Assembly: GCF_900177325.1 (NCBI RefSeq)
Contig: NZ_FXBL01000004.1
Span: 3,348,001 to 3,412,000, forward strand
Origin: Mesorhizobium australicum
GTDB taxonomy: Bacteria > Pseudomonadota > Alphaproteobacteria > Rhizobiales > Rhizobiaceae
Direction: 5' to 3'
DNA length: 64,000 bases
Shown one piece after another: positions 36,720 to 46,494 of this stretch. The notes under the pieces were generated by a model. That model ran no database searches and was not told the origin of the DNA. It was given only the letters and a program-made list of their open reading frames with translations. Positions within the stretch are counted from its first letter, which is position 1, and each line of letters starts with the position of its first letter. A program made the translations under genes and the position numbers.

Positions 36720-37172
36720 ATGACCAAGACACCCTTGATGAAAATGCTCGCGGGCGCAGCCGCGCTCATGATGGTGCTGGGTTCGGTGACGACCTCCTCC
36801 GCACAGCTTGGCGCGGGCAAAAACCCGCAGAATATCGGGTCCGGAGTCGCTCCGCAGGGAGCTGGCGGCGCCGCCTGGGGGTCGGCTCAACTGTTCGCCG
36901 TGGTCAACTCCAACGGCACGCGGATGAGAGGAAAGGGAGATGCCTCGTCGACGAAGCTCGGCACGGGCATTTACGAAATACGCTTCTATCGCAACATCGT
37001 GCAGTGCTCCTGGCAGGGCACCATCGGGCTCGGCACCATGTCAGGCTCCACCGCGCCGAGCTTCATCAGCGTGACCGGCCGCGCAGGCACGAACAACGGC
37101 GTATTCGTTCAGACCTGGAATCAGAGCGGAACTCCCACCGACCTTCCGTTCGGCGTCTACATCGACTGCTGA
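36720..37172 (+). CDS. Small secreted protein of unknown function
   Basis: Not recognised. 150 residues with a signal peptide (about 1-28, ending SSAQ), a Gly/Ala-rich linker, and a beta-rich C-terminal domain (about 53-150) with AVVNSNGTRMRGKGDASS, GTGIYEIRFYRNI, a Cys pair (one near the middle, one at the last residue) and GRAGTNNGVFVQTW. The pattern resembles small extracellular jelly-roll or adhesin-type domains. GAAAGGACAGGAC before the ATG supports the start. It is an isolated gene followed by a strong hairpin. Confidence 0.7.
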   Translation: MTKTPLMKMLAGAAALMMVLGSVTTSSAQLGAGKNPQNIGSGVAPQGAGGAAWGSAQLFAVVNSNGTRMRGKGDASSTKLGTGIYEIRFYRNIVQCSWQGTIGLGTMSGSTAPSFISVTGRAGTNNGVFVQTWNQSGTPTDLPFGVYIDC

Positions 37173-37193
37173 ACAGTCGGTTCCGTGTCTAAC

Positions 37194-37224
37194 GGCCCTC
37201 GACGCGGCACTCGCGCCGAGGGCT
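37194..37224 (+). terminator. Hairpin between convergent genes
   Basis: GCCCTCG at 37195-37201 pairs with CGAGGGC at 37217-37223, a G-T pair extends it outward, and four inner CGCG/CGCG pairs lie beyond one mismatch around a 5-base loop. No T-run follows on the plus strand. It lies 22 bases after the secreted-protein stop and faces cpdB, so it may act as a bidirectional termination or mRNA-end structure. Confidence 0.45.
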
Positions 37225-37361
37225 GTCACATTTCGCCGACAAGTGCTTCAGCCTGAGCGTTTCCTGCCACCAGCACGCGCAGACGCCACGGGCCTGTCAG
37301 CCCGCGGGATGGCGAGAGCCACGCCGACCGGTGTCGGAGTCCAAACCGAAGCGGTCTCGTC

Positions 37362-39341
37362 CTACAGCGTGATGCGATACTTCCCGAAGCCGCCCTCACC
37401 TTCGCCGGCGTCCTCGATCTTCACGCCCTTCACTTCGGCAAGGAACTGCTTCGCCTTCGGCCCGGTCTCGAACAGCACCGTCGCGCCCTCGACCGGCGCG
37501 AAGCTCCAGTTGGCGTCGGCCGACGGGTTGATGGTGCCCTGGTCGATGATGTAGCGCACGATCACGTCGCGATTGGTGTCCGGCGCCTCGAAGATGATCT
37601 TCGATGCATTGATCTCCGGGAAGTTGCCGCCGCCGCCGGCGCGGTAATTGTTCGTCGCCACGACGAACTTCGCCGCTGGATCGATGGGTTTGCCGTCGAA
37701 CATCAGGTCGACGATACGGCTCGACTGCGCGTTCAGCACCGCCCCCTTCGGATCGTATTTCGGCGGCTGCGACAGATCGATCTTGTAGGTGACCCCGTCG
37801 ATGACATCGAAATTGAAGGCCGGGAAATCCGGATTGATCAGCTTCTGATCCGCCTTGCCCTTTTCGACCTGGTTGAAGATGCCGGCCGACATTTCCAGCC
37901 ATTCCTTCACCTGCGCCCCGGTGATCTCCACCGCCCGCACCGTGTTCGGATAGAGGTAGAGGTCGGCGACGTTCTTGATCGCAATGTCGCCTGCCGGCAC
38001 GTCCGTATAGTAGTCCGGGCCACCGCGCCCGCCCGACTTGAAGGGGGCCGCAGCAGACAGCACCGGCAGGTCCTTCCACTGCGAGGTTTTCAGCAGGTCC
38101 TTGATGTACCAGGTCTGTGCCTGGGAGACGATCTGCACCGACGGATCGTCGGCCACCAGCGCGAAATAGGAGTAGAGCGGCGCCGAGGTCTTGCCCACCG
38201 GCCGGCGCACATAGGCGAGCGTCGCCTCGTGGTCCTCCTTCACGGCGTCGACGATCTTCTGCACGTCGCCGACGATCGCCTTGTTCTTGTTGTCGACGCG
38301 CTCGAAGATCGGCCGCGCCTCGGACGTCGCCGAGACAACCTTCCACTTCGAGCCGTCGCGTTCGAGCAGCAGGTCGATCAGGCCCATATGCGAGCCCCAG
38401 AATCCGGCCTGCACCGCAGGCTTGCCCTGCAGCGTGCCCTTCTCGGTGTCGACGCCTTCGAGGCCCTGGAAATCCTTCTTGCCGGGGAAGACGAGATGCT
38501 GGTGACCCGTGAACACCGCATCGATCCCGTCGACGCCCGCCACGTGGAAGGCCGCGTTCTCCATCATGTCGCCGGTGCCGGTGTCGATGCCGGAGTGCGA
38601 CAGCGCGATGACGATGTCGGCGCCCTCCTCCTTGATCTGCGGCACCCAGGCCTTTGCCGCCTGGACAATGTCGCGCACCGCGACGTTGCCCTCCAGGTTC
38701 TTGGAGTCCCAGATCATGATCTGAGGCGGCACGAAGCCGATGACGCCGATCTTGATCGGATGCTCGGCGCCGGAGCCGTCCTTCACCTTCTTGTCGAGGA
38801 TCACATAGGGCTTGAGGTAGAGCTTGTCGTCGCGTGCATTGGCGGCAAGCTCCGTGCCACGCACGAGGTTGGCGCAGACGAACGGGAAGTTGGCGCCGGC
38901 CAGCACCTTGTCCATGAAGGACAGGCCGTAGTTGAACTCGTGGTTGCCGAGCGTCGACACCGAATAGCCGAGCAGGTTCATGCCCTTCATCACCGGGTGG
39001 ATGTCGCCGTCCTTCATCCCGCGCTCATAGGCGATGTAGTCGCCCATCGGGTTGCCCTGCAGAAGGTCGCCGTTGTCGACCAGCAGCGAATTGGTCGCCT
39101 CGGCCCTCACCGCGTCGATCAGCGAGGCTGTTCGCGCGAGCCCCATCGTGTCGTTGGGCTTGTCGCCGTAATAGTCGTAGGGCAGCACGTTCACATGGAT
39201 GTCGGTCGTCTCCATGATGCGCAGATGCGCCTGGTTGGCCTGCGCATTGGCGGAGAACGGGTGGAGTATCACCAGGCCGCCGAAGGCGGCGCTGCCGGCC
39301 AGGAAGGCGCGGCGCGAAAGCGGAAGCAGCATCTCGGACAT
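37362..39341 (-). CDS. cpdB: 2',3'-cyclic-nucleotide 2'-phosphodiesterase/3'-nucleotidase
   Basis: 659-residue periplasmic bifunctional enzyme that converts 2',3'-cyclic nucleotides to nucleosides for phosphate or purine scavenging. A Tat-like signal (LSRRAFLAG, near residue 8) leads the protein. The metallophosphatase domain has [14 protein letters not shown] near 46, [10 protein letters not shown] near 135 and [11 protein letters not shown] near 270. The 5'-nucleotidase C-terminal domain follows (about 390-630) with [19 protein letters not shown] lies just upstream of the ATG at 39341. Monocistronic and minus strand; the 336 bases to the next gene are shared with the Amt fusion promoter. 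Confidence 0.95.
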   Translation of the reverse strand: MSEMLLPLSRRAFLAGSAAFGGLVILHPFSANAQANQAHLRIMETTDIHVNVLPYDYYGDKPNDTMGLARTASLIDAVRAEATNSLLVDNGDLLQGNPMGDYIAYERGMKDGDIHPVMKGMNLLGYSVSTLGNHEFNYGLSFMDKVLAGANFPFVCANLVRGTELAANARDDKLYLKPYVILDKKVKDGSGAEHPIKIGVIGFVPPQIMIWDSKNLEGNVAVRDIVQAAKAWVPQIKEEGADIVIALSHSGIDTGTGDMMENAAFHVAGVDGIDAVFTGHQHLVFPGKKDFQGLEGVDTEKGTLQGKPAVQAGFWGSHMGLIDLLLERDGSKWKVVSATSEARPIFERVDNKNKAIVGDVQKIVDAVKEDHEATLAYVRRPVGKTSAPLYSYFALVADDPSVQIVSQAQTWYIKDLLKTSQWKDLPVLSAAAPFKSGGRGGPDYYTDVPAGDIAIKNVADLYLYPNTVRAVEITGAQVKEWLEMSAGIFNQVEKGKADQKLINPDFPAFNFDVIDGVTYKIDLSQPPKYDPKGAVLNAQSSRIVDLMFDGKPIDPAAKFVVATNNYRAGGGGNFPEINASKIIFEAPDTNRDVIVRYIIDQGTINPSADANWSFAPVEGATVLFETGPKAKQFLAEVKGVKIEDAGEGEGGFGKYRITL

Positions 39342-39677
39342 TTCTCTCTCCTGTAAACGTCGAGGAAGGCGCGGCGGAAGATCAAGGATCTGAGTGTCGC
39401 GCCGCCGCTCGCCTCTGTCCAGCATCAAGGTGACAGGGCGATGAACATTCGCCGGCAAAGGTTCTGGCCGCACCGGCGGCGCTTTCACTGTCAGAAGCTA
39501 CGTGAATCGGCTCTCGGCGCCCCAGACCTGCAAACCAGACCATTTGACTAAACTTTAGGCAATTGCACAAAATAACCCATTGTTTTCAAACGAAATTCAG
39601 CGCTCGAAGCGAGTCTCGGTACACGCAAGTTTAATCAACTTCTGTTGAAGTCCCCCACAAGGGCATAAGGGGGCAGC
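39342..39677. promoter_or_regulatory. Divergent intergenic region, cpdB / Amt fusion
   Basis: 336 bases without a gene. The half next to cpdB is G+C-rich and holds its ribosome site. The half before the Amt fusion is unusually A+T-rich (39536-39600). It contains TTGACT at 39544-39549 and CAAAAT at 39568-39573, an 18-base spaced candidate sigma-70-type promoter for the plus strand. I see no convincing NtrC box or -24/-12 sigma-54 element, which would be expected for a canonical amtB promoter. AAGGGGG just before 39678 is the ribosome site of the fusion. Confidence 0.4.
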
Positions 39678-42600
39678 ATGACGCGCATCTTGCGACAGCG
39701 CGGCGTTTGGATCCTGATCGCCGCCGGTCTGGCGGCGGGCAGCGCTCCGCCGCAAGCGGCGGCCGCCGAGTTGTCGGTAGAAACCTTGAAACGCGATCTC
39801 GACATGAGTTGGACGCTGCTCGCGGCCGGGCTCGTGCTGATGATGCAGGTCGGGTTTCTGTTGCTCGAAGCCGGCATGGTCCGTTCCAAGAATTCGATCA
39901 ACGTCGCGCAGAAGAACCTCCTCGACATGGTGTTCGCCATCGTGGCCTTTGGCGCGGTCGGCTTCATGCTGGCCTTCGCGCCGAGCCGCGGCCTGCTTTT
40001 CGGCTTCGACACCGACTACCTGATGGTGTCCAATCTCGACTCCTGGCAGATGGCCTTCTTCGTTTTCCAGGTCATGTTCTGCGGCACCGCGGCGACCATC
40101 GTGTCCGGCGCCGTCGCCGAGCGGATGCGGCTTTTCGCCTATGTTCTCGGCTCGATATTCATCGCGCTCGTGATCTATCCGGTCTTCGTCCACTGGGCCT
40201 GGGGCGCCGCCCTGCAGCCGAACGAAAGCGCGTTCCTCGGCAATATGGGCTTCATCGATTTCGCCGGTTCGACTGTCGTTCATTCGACTGGAGCCTGGGT
40301 GTCGTTGGCCGCGTGCTGGATCATGGGTGCGCGCGAAGGCCGCTATGATGTGAACGGAGATCCGGTCCGCATCGCCGGCCACAATCCGGTGCTGACGACG
40401 GCCGGCGCGATCATCCTCTTCGTCGGCTGGATCGGTTTCAACGGCGGCTCGACGGTTGGAGCGAATCCCGACATCGCCCACATCATAGCCAACACGGTTA
40501 TCGCGGCGGGCACCGGCGGCGTCGCCGGCTATCTTCTTGGCTGGCACCAGGATGGGGTGGTGTATCCCGAGAAAGCGGTCTGCGGCATGCTCGGCGGGCT
40601 GGTGGCGATCACCGCCGGCTGCATGGCGCTTGGCCCGATCGGCGCCTTCCTCGTCGGAATTGTCGGCGGCCTCGTCGCGATCTGGGGAAACGATGTCGTC
40701 GAGCGCGATTTAAAGATCGACGATGCGGTCGGCGCGATTGGCGTGCACGGCTTCTCCGGCGTTGCCGGCACACTCGCCGTGGCGCTCTTGGCGCCGGTCG
40801 AGAATCTCCCCGCCGGCAGCCGCTTCGCGCAGCTCGAAGTTCAGGCGACCGGTGTCGTCGTTAATTTCATCTGGAGCTTCGGCGTCGCCGTCGCCTTCTT
40901 CTGGGCGCTCTCCCGCATCACCCGGCTGCGCGTCACCAGCGAGGAGGAGCAGATCGGCCTGAACGAGGCAGAGCACGGCACCCGCATGGGGATCGGCCAT
41001 GTCGAGCAGGCGCTCGAAAAACTGGTGCACGGCAAGGCCGATCTCACCATGCGCATCCCTTCAGTCCAGGGCGACGAATCCGAGACGCTGACGCGCCTGT
41101 TCAACGGGCTGATGGACAGCATCCAGCGCGAGGAGCATGCGCGCGCCGAAACCAGGCGCATCGCGCGGGACGCGATCGAAGCCGAGCGCCTGTCTGCGCT
41201 TGCCAACGCGACCTTCGAAGCAATCGTCATTCTGCAGGACGGCAGGATCGTCGACGGCAACGACAAGCTCGCGGAACTCTTCGGAACCAGCCTGGCGCAG
41301 CTGAAAGGCCGCCAGCTCCTCGACCTGATCGCGCCCGACCGCGTCGAAGAGGTTCGCGAGGCCATGACGCTGTCGGTCGTCGACCCGTACGAATGCGCAA
41401 TCGTGGACATGGCGGGAACACGCATCCCCGTCGAAATGCGCGGCCGCGAAGTGACCTATCATGGCGCGAAGTCGCGCGTCGGCTGCATCGTCGACCTGCG
41501 CGAGCGCAAGAACGCCGAGGATCGTATCCGGCACCTCGCGCTACACGACACGCTGACCGGCCTGCCGAACCGCGCGCTCTTCAACGAGAAACTGGCGGCA
41601 GTCACCCGTTCCGGCAGAACAGACCGAGGCAAGACGGCGCTTCTTCTGATCGACCTCGATCGGTTCAAGAACATCAACGACATCCACGGTCACCCCGCCG
41701 GCGACCGCGTCATCGAGATTTCGGCGCAGCGCCTTGCCGAATTGTCGCCCGACGGCTGCCTCGCGGCCCGCCTGGGCGGCGACGAGTTCGCGATCCTGTT
41801 CCCGGGTCTCGCCTTCGCCGCCCAGGCGGCCGATCTTGCCTTCCGGATCGTCTCGAGCCTCATCCTGCCGATCACATTGGACGACGGCACCCAGGTCCGC
41901 GTCGGCGCCAGCGTCGGCGTGTCCGTCGCCGACAGTCCGAACGAGCTGGAACGGCTGGTCTCGCGCGCCGACACCGCGCTCTACCATGCCAAGCACATGG
42001 GCCGGAACACCTATTGCCTCTACGAGCCTGGAATGGACGCGCAACTGGAGAAGCGCCGCGCAATCGAAGGGGACCTCGCCGAAGCCCTCGAACGTGGCCA
42101 GTTCGACCTGCACTTCCAGCCACGTGTCTCCATCGCCACCCGTCGGATCGTCTCCTATGAGGCGTTGGTGCGCTGGCACCATCCTGAAAAAGGCATGATC
42201 AGTCCGGCGGACTTCATCCCGATCGCCGAGCAGAACGGCAAGATCATCGCGATCGGCGAGTGGATATTGCGCGAGGCCTGCCGCCGCGCCCGTTCCGAAC
42301 TCGGCGGCGCGCGGGTGAGCGTGAACGTCAGCCCGGTCCAGTTTCGCCAGCGCAACTTCGTTGAGGCGGTTGGCGCGGCCATCGCCGACACCGGCATCGA
42401 TCCGACCATGCTCGAGCTGGAGATCACCGAGGGCGTGCTGATCGACGACGACAGGCGCGCGCATCGCCTCCTGAGCGAGCTCAAGCGTCTGGGCGTCACC
42501 ATCGCACTCGACGATTTCGGGACGGGTTACTCGTCTCTGGGTTATCTCGGCCGCTTTCCCGTCGACACGATCAAGATCGATCGTTCCTTCATCCGTGACA

Positions 42601-42857
42601 TGGCGAAGTCGGACACCGCGATGACGATCGTCCGCACGATCGCCGGCCTAGGCAACGGGCTCGGCATGACGATCGTCGCCGAGGGGGTCGAAACGATGGA
42701 CGAAGCGAGGCTGCTTGCGAATATTGGCTGCAGCGAATTCCAGGGCTACCTCCTGGGCCGTCCTGTGCCGGTGTCGGCAATCCCCGATATCGATCACGCG
42801 GCAATCGCGCAGACCGTCGAGCAATGTCTCGCGATGCCCCTCGAAGAGGCTGCCTGA
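39678..42857 (+). CDS. Ammonium transporter (Amt) fused to HAMP-like, PAS, GGDEF and EAL domains
   Basis: 1,059-residue inner-membrane protein. Residues about 1-30 are a signal peptide and 35-430 a full Amt domain with eleven helices: IDFAGSTVVHSTGAW (Asp and His equivalent to D160/H168 of E. coli AmtB), FQVMFCG (F107), GWIGFNGGST (F215/S219), VHGFSG (H318). The Amt cytoplasmic tail (EEEQIGLNEAEHG) leads into a HAMP-like segment (about 437-485), PAS (505-625), GGDEF (630-790, motif RLGGDEF at 698-704, I-site absent) and EAL (800-1045; EALVRW with Glu828, DDFGTGYSS, AEGVET). Likely an ammonium receptor setting c-di-GMP levels. No glnK accompanies it. Lrp and ald follow. Confidence 0.95.
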   Translation: MTRILRQRGVWILIAAGLAAGSAPPQAAAAELSVETLKRDLDMSWTLLAAGLVLMMQVGFLLLEAGMVRSKNSINVAQKNLLDMVFAIVAFGAVGFMLAFAPSRGLLFGFDTDYLMVSNLDSWQMAFFVFQVMFCGTAATIVSGAVAERMRLFAYVLGSIFIALVIYPVFVHWAWGAALQPNESAFLGNMGFIDFAGSTVVHSTGAWVSLAACWIMGAREGRYDVNGDPVRIAGHNPVLTTAGAIILFVGWIGFNGGSTVGANPDIAHIIANTVIAAGTGGVAGYLLGWHQDGVVYPEKAVCGMLGGLVAITAGCMALGPIGAFLVGIVGGLVAIWGNDVVERDLKIDDAVGAIGVHGFSGVAGTLAVALLAPVENLPAGSRFAQLEVQATGVVVNFIWSFGVAVAFFWALSRITRLRVTSEEEQIGLNEAEHGTRMGIGHVEQALEKLVHGKADLTMRIPSVQGDESETLTRLFNGLMDSIQREEHARAETRRIARDAIEAERLSALANATFEAIVILQDGRIVDGNDKLAELFGTSLAQLKGRQLLDLIAPDRVEEVREAMTLSVVDPYECAIVDMAGTRIPVEMRGREVTYHGAKSRVGCIVDLRERKNAEDRIRHLALHDTLTGLPNRALFNEKLAAVTRSGRTDRGKTALLLIDLDRFKNINDIHGHPAGDRVIEISAQRLAELSPDGCLAARLGGDEFAILFPGLAFAAQAADLAFRIVSSLILPITLDDGTQVRVGASVGVSVADSPNELERLVSRADTALYHAKHMGRNTYCLYEPGMDAQLEKRRAIEGDLAEALERGQFDLHFQPRVSIATRRIVSYEALVRWHHPEKGMISPADFIPIAEQNGKIIAIGEWILREACRRARSELGGARVSVNVSPVQFRQRNFVEAVGAAIADTGIDPTMLELEITEGVLIDDDRRAHRLLSELKRLGVTIALDDFGTGYSSLGYLGRFPVDTIKIDRSFIRDMAKSDTAMTIVRTIAGLGNGLGMTIVAEGVETMDEARLLANIGCSEFQGYLLGRPVPVSAIPDIDHAAIAQTVEQCLAMPLEEAA

Positions 42858-42869
42858 CGCCAGGCGCGG

Positions 42870-43343
42870 CTACGCCATCTCCGGCCTGAGCCCGAGCGCC
42901 ACGCGGTCAATGATCTCCCTGAGCGCGAAGCTCGAATTGATCTTGGTTACATGCGGCAGCGCGGTCAGCCACTCCTTGTGGATGCGCTCGTAGTCGGCGA
43001 GGTCCTTCGCCGCGATCCGCAGGATGTAGTCGTATTCCCCCGACATCAGGTGGCACGACAGGATGTTGGGACACCGCTTCACCGCGCTCTCGAAGTCGGA
43101 CAGCGTCTTCTCGAACTGGCCGGACAGGGAGATGTGCACGATCGCCGTCATCTGGTGGCCGAGCGCCGTGTTGGAGATGCGCGCATGATAGCCGCGGATG
43201 ATCCCGGCCTTTTCGAGCGCATCGAGACGCCGCGAGCAGGCCGATTGCGACAGGCCTGCCCGTTCTGCAAGCGCCGCATTGGAGATGCGTCCGTCGGTCT
43301 GAAGCGTGTCCAAAATGGTGATATCGATCCGGTCTAGCCGCAT
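42870..43343 (-). CDS. Lrp/AsnC-family regulator, probably of ald
   Basis: 157-residue DNA-binding regulator: N-terminal winged helix-turn-helix (about 4-60, DRIDITILDTLQTDGRISNA and GLSQSACSRRLDALEKAG) and a C-terminal AsnC/RAM ligand-binding domain (about 65-145, with GEYDYILRI). It is divergent from alanine dehydrogenase with 161 bases between, the standard arrangement in which the regulator activates ald in response to alanine. The ATG at 43343 begins at the family N-terminus. Effector and autoregulation are inferred. Confidence 0.94.
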   Translation of the reverse strand: MRLDRIDITILDTLQTDGRISNAALAERAGLSQSACSRRLDALEKAGIIRGYHARISNTALGHQMTAIVHISLSGQFEKTLSDFESAVKRCPNILSCHLMSGEYDYILRIAAKDLADYERIHKEWLTALPHVTKINSSFALREIIDRVALGLRPEMA

Positions 43344-43504
43344 TGGTCGAAGATCCTTCGCAAGATCGGCACCCCCACGCAAGAATACGCGAATATGGCA
43401 TCGTCCCACAACTGCATTCGCAAGGACGTTCGACCCGTTTCGTGATTACATTCGTTAACGCATGGGGAACATGGGCCACTGGCCCTTAAAACGGAGAACA
43501 GAAG

Positions 43505-44620
<1,116 letters not shown>

Positions 44621-44653
44621 TCAGCCGCGACGCATCCTCCCAGTCGCGCCAAG

Positions 44654-44681
44654 GCCCGCCGGCGAACCCGGCGGGCTTTTT
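44654..44681 (+). terminator. Rho-independent terminator of ald
   Basis: GCCCGCCGG at 44654-44662 pairs perfectly with CCGGCGGGC at 44668-44676 around a 5-base loop, followed at once by TTTTT (44677-44681). It lies 33 bases after the ald stop. A textbook intrinsic terminator. Confidence 0.9.
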
Positions 44682-44781
44682 GCATCACCGGGAAAGGCAA
44701 CTCCGCAAGATACGTTTCGCCACCAGTAATTTGATTGAGAACACTCTGGACCGCCCGCATGAGTTGTGATTCTCTGGTGGC

Positions 44782-44802
44782 GGAGTTCGATGGTCGAACT
44801 CC
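44782..44802 (+). repeat. Perfect inverted repeat in the leader of the spherulin-like gene
   Basis: GGAGTTCGA (44782-44790) and its complement TCGAACTCC (44794-44802) with a TGG loop. The region is 21 bases upstream of the start of the next gene. A second, weaker pair, GCCACCAG (44719-44726) and CTGGTGGC (44774-44781), flanks it. Together they could form an extended leader structure or an operator. The loop resembles a tRNA T-arm, but no tRNA is present. Confidence 0.45.
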
Positions 44803-44823
44803 TCGTGAGGCGAGACAGCACCT

Positions 44824-45627
44824 ATGCGTCGACTCTGCAAAACGCTCGTAGCGGCATCCATTGTGTTAGGCATGAACATGACCGCCGCGCTTGCGGTGAC
44901 CGGGTGTCAGTCCATTGCCATCCCCGCCTATTTCTGGCGCACCGACAACGCTTGGAACAGAATCCTTGGCAATGCGGCGGCGCGGGCACGCGTGTCCGTC
45001 ATCGTGATCCCGCCATGTTCCGATACCGGAGGTGAGATAACGCCCTGCGTCAAGCCGGGCGACAAACCAATTGCCGAATACACGGACATTATCCGGCGGG
45101 CAAAGACCGCCGGCATCAAGGTATTGAGCTACGTCTGGACCGACTATGGTCGACGAACCTACGCTTCGATTGCCGCCGAGATCAGTCGAACCAAGACAAA
45201 CTACAACGTAGACGGCATATTCCTCGACGGCGTTTCCACCGCTTCGAACCACTTCACGCTTTACGCGAATCTCTCCAACTATATTCGATCGGCGCGTGGC
45301 GGATTTGTCGCGATGAATCCTGGTGTCGTGCCGAATTCGGCGATGTTGATGGCCTATGCCGACCTGCTTGTGACGTTCGAAGGCACCTACAGCACTTACG
45401 TGAACAGCTACACTGCCCAGGGATGGACGACGGCCTACCCGGCATCGAGATTCTGGCACCTCGTCCACGCGACACCGGCCACGGCGACCAGCAACGCAGT
45501 GCGGCTGTCGGAGTTGCGCAATGCGGGCGCAATTTATGTCACCGATGCCGTTCTTCCCAATCCTTGGAACAGATTGCCAAGTTACTTCTCTGCCGAGATG
45601 ACCATTCTGCGCTCACGCTGCGGCTGA
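44824..45627 (+). CDS. Secreted spherulation-specific family 4 (Spherulin4) protein
   Basis: 267 residues with a signal peptide (about 1-24, ending ALA). The mature part resembles Spherulin4 / TIM-barrel glycoside-hydrolase-like proteins: SIAIPAYFW, VIVIPPCSDTGG, IKVLSYVWTDYGRRTYASI near 100, YNVDGIFLDGVST near 130 and VAMNPGVVPN near 162. Family activities include exopolysaccharide cleavage (galactosaminogalactan and related), so a role in matrix polysaccharide breakdown is possible. Codon use is noticeably richer in A and T than in the flanking genes. No operon partner. Confidence 0.8.
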   Translation: MRRLCKTLVAASIVLGMNMTAALAVTGCQSIAIPAYFWRTDNAWNRILGNAAARARVSVIVIPPCSDTGGEITPCVKPGDKPIAEYTDIIRRAKTAGIKVLSYVWTDYGRRTYASIAAEISRTKTNYNVDGIFLDGVSTASNHFTLYANLSNYIRSARGGFVAMNPGVVPNSAMLMAYADLLVTFEGTYSTYVNSYTAQGWTTAYPASRFWHLVHATPATATSNAVRLSELRNAGAIYVTDAVLPNPWNRLPSYFSAEMTILRSRCG

Positions 45628-45706
45628 CCTGCTGCGCGCCGAGACACGATCAGGGGAAGCACCAGACGCAGTCGGCTCCTTTGGCCCCAAGTCTGCCTCG
45701 AAGACC

Positions 45707-45730
45707 AAAAAAGCCGGGCTCTTGCCCGGC
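45707..45730 (-). terminator. Terminator of the OmpA-like gene (minus strand)
   Basis: On the plus strand AAAAAA (45707-45712) precedes GCCGGGC (45713-45719), loop TCTT and GCCCGGC (45724-45730). Read on the minus strand this is a 7-base-pair G+C hairpin followed by TTTTTT, 96 bases past the OmpA-like stop at 45826. It is an intrinsic terminator for that gene; on the plus strand only TTCCTC follows, so it would work poorly for the spherulin-like gene. Confidence 0.75.
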
Positions 45731-45825
45731 TTCCTCGACATCGAGATCCGCCGCCGGTTCATCCGCGGTCGTCAGATCGATCGACACTCGTCTTCTAGCT
45801 GTCGAATGTAACAGCTATGCGACGC

Positions 45826-46404
45826 CTAGAACGGCCGCACGACGTCCGTCACGCGCCGCAGCGTGACGCGGCGGTTGCGCCATTCCTCACGCTGCGTCGG
45901 CACCAGCAGGAACTCCTCGCCGTAGCCAACCGTTTCCAGCGCGCGGCGCGGAATGCCAAACTCGCGCACCAGCACCCGCTTCAGCGAGTCCGCCCGACGC
46001 TCGGACAGGACCTGGTTGGACGAGAACGAGCCGACCGCGTCCGTATGGCCTTCGATCAGGAACACCTCGCCCCGGTTGCGGCGCAGGATGCGCTCCATGG
46101 CGGTCGCGATATTGTCGACCTTGCCGTATTGCGACCGTGGGATCTCGGCCGAGGCGAACTCGAAATTGATCGACTGGATGTCGATCGACGGCGCGATGCG
46201 GCGGATTTCGGGGCGGCGGCGCAGCTCCTGCACGGTCACGCGCTCCTGCGGGGCGAGGCGCTTGCGGGGAGCGGCCTGCAGCTGCTGCTCGATGCGCGCC
46301 GCACTCGGCGTGGTGGCCTGGGCGAACGCCTCTCCGGTCCCGCCGATGGCGGCGGACCCCGCCAGCGCGACGGCGGCGGTGAGGAAATTGCGGCGGTTCA
46401 GCAT
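45826..46404 (-). CDS. OmpA-family (peptidoglycan-binding) exported protein
   Basis: 192 residues. A Tat-like signal (RRNFLTAAVALAG, cut near 30 after EAFA) precedes an OmpA C-terminal domain (about 75-190): NFEFASAEI, FLIEGHTDAVGSFSSNQVLSERRA near 120-143, with the typical NxxLSxxRA sequence, and VGYGEEFLLVP. These domains bind diaminopimelate in peptidoglycan non-covalently. There is no beta-barrel. The ATG at 46404 was chosen for the signal; an earlier in-frame ATG exists. A terminator follows. Confidence 0.88.
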   Translation of the reverse strand: MLNRRNFLTAAVALAGSAAIGGTGEAFAQATTPSAARIEQQLQAAPRKRLAPQERVTVQELRRRPEIRRIAPSIDIQSINFEFASAEIPRSQYGKVDNIATAMERILRRNRGEVFLIEGHTDAVGSFSSNQVLSERRADSLKRVLVREFGIPRRALETVGYGEEFLLVPTQREEWRNRRVTLRRVTDVVRPF

Positions 46405-46494
46405 GGTCGTCTCCTTTGCATGTCGATGCGCGACCATTGCAGCGCAAGCCTGAAAGGAAGCTGAACGATAGGTTCAGGAATCGTGCGGAAACCT

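Noticed and set aside
39342..39677. NtrC-regulated sigma-54 promoter for the Amt fusion
   Set aside because: No GG-N10-GC element with good flanks and no NtrC palindrome was visible; a weak sigma-70-type candidate was noted instead.
44782..44802. tRNA-like T-arm
   Set aside because: Only one stem resembles a T-arm; no acceptor, anticodon or D-arm could be built around it. Kept only as an inverted repeat.
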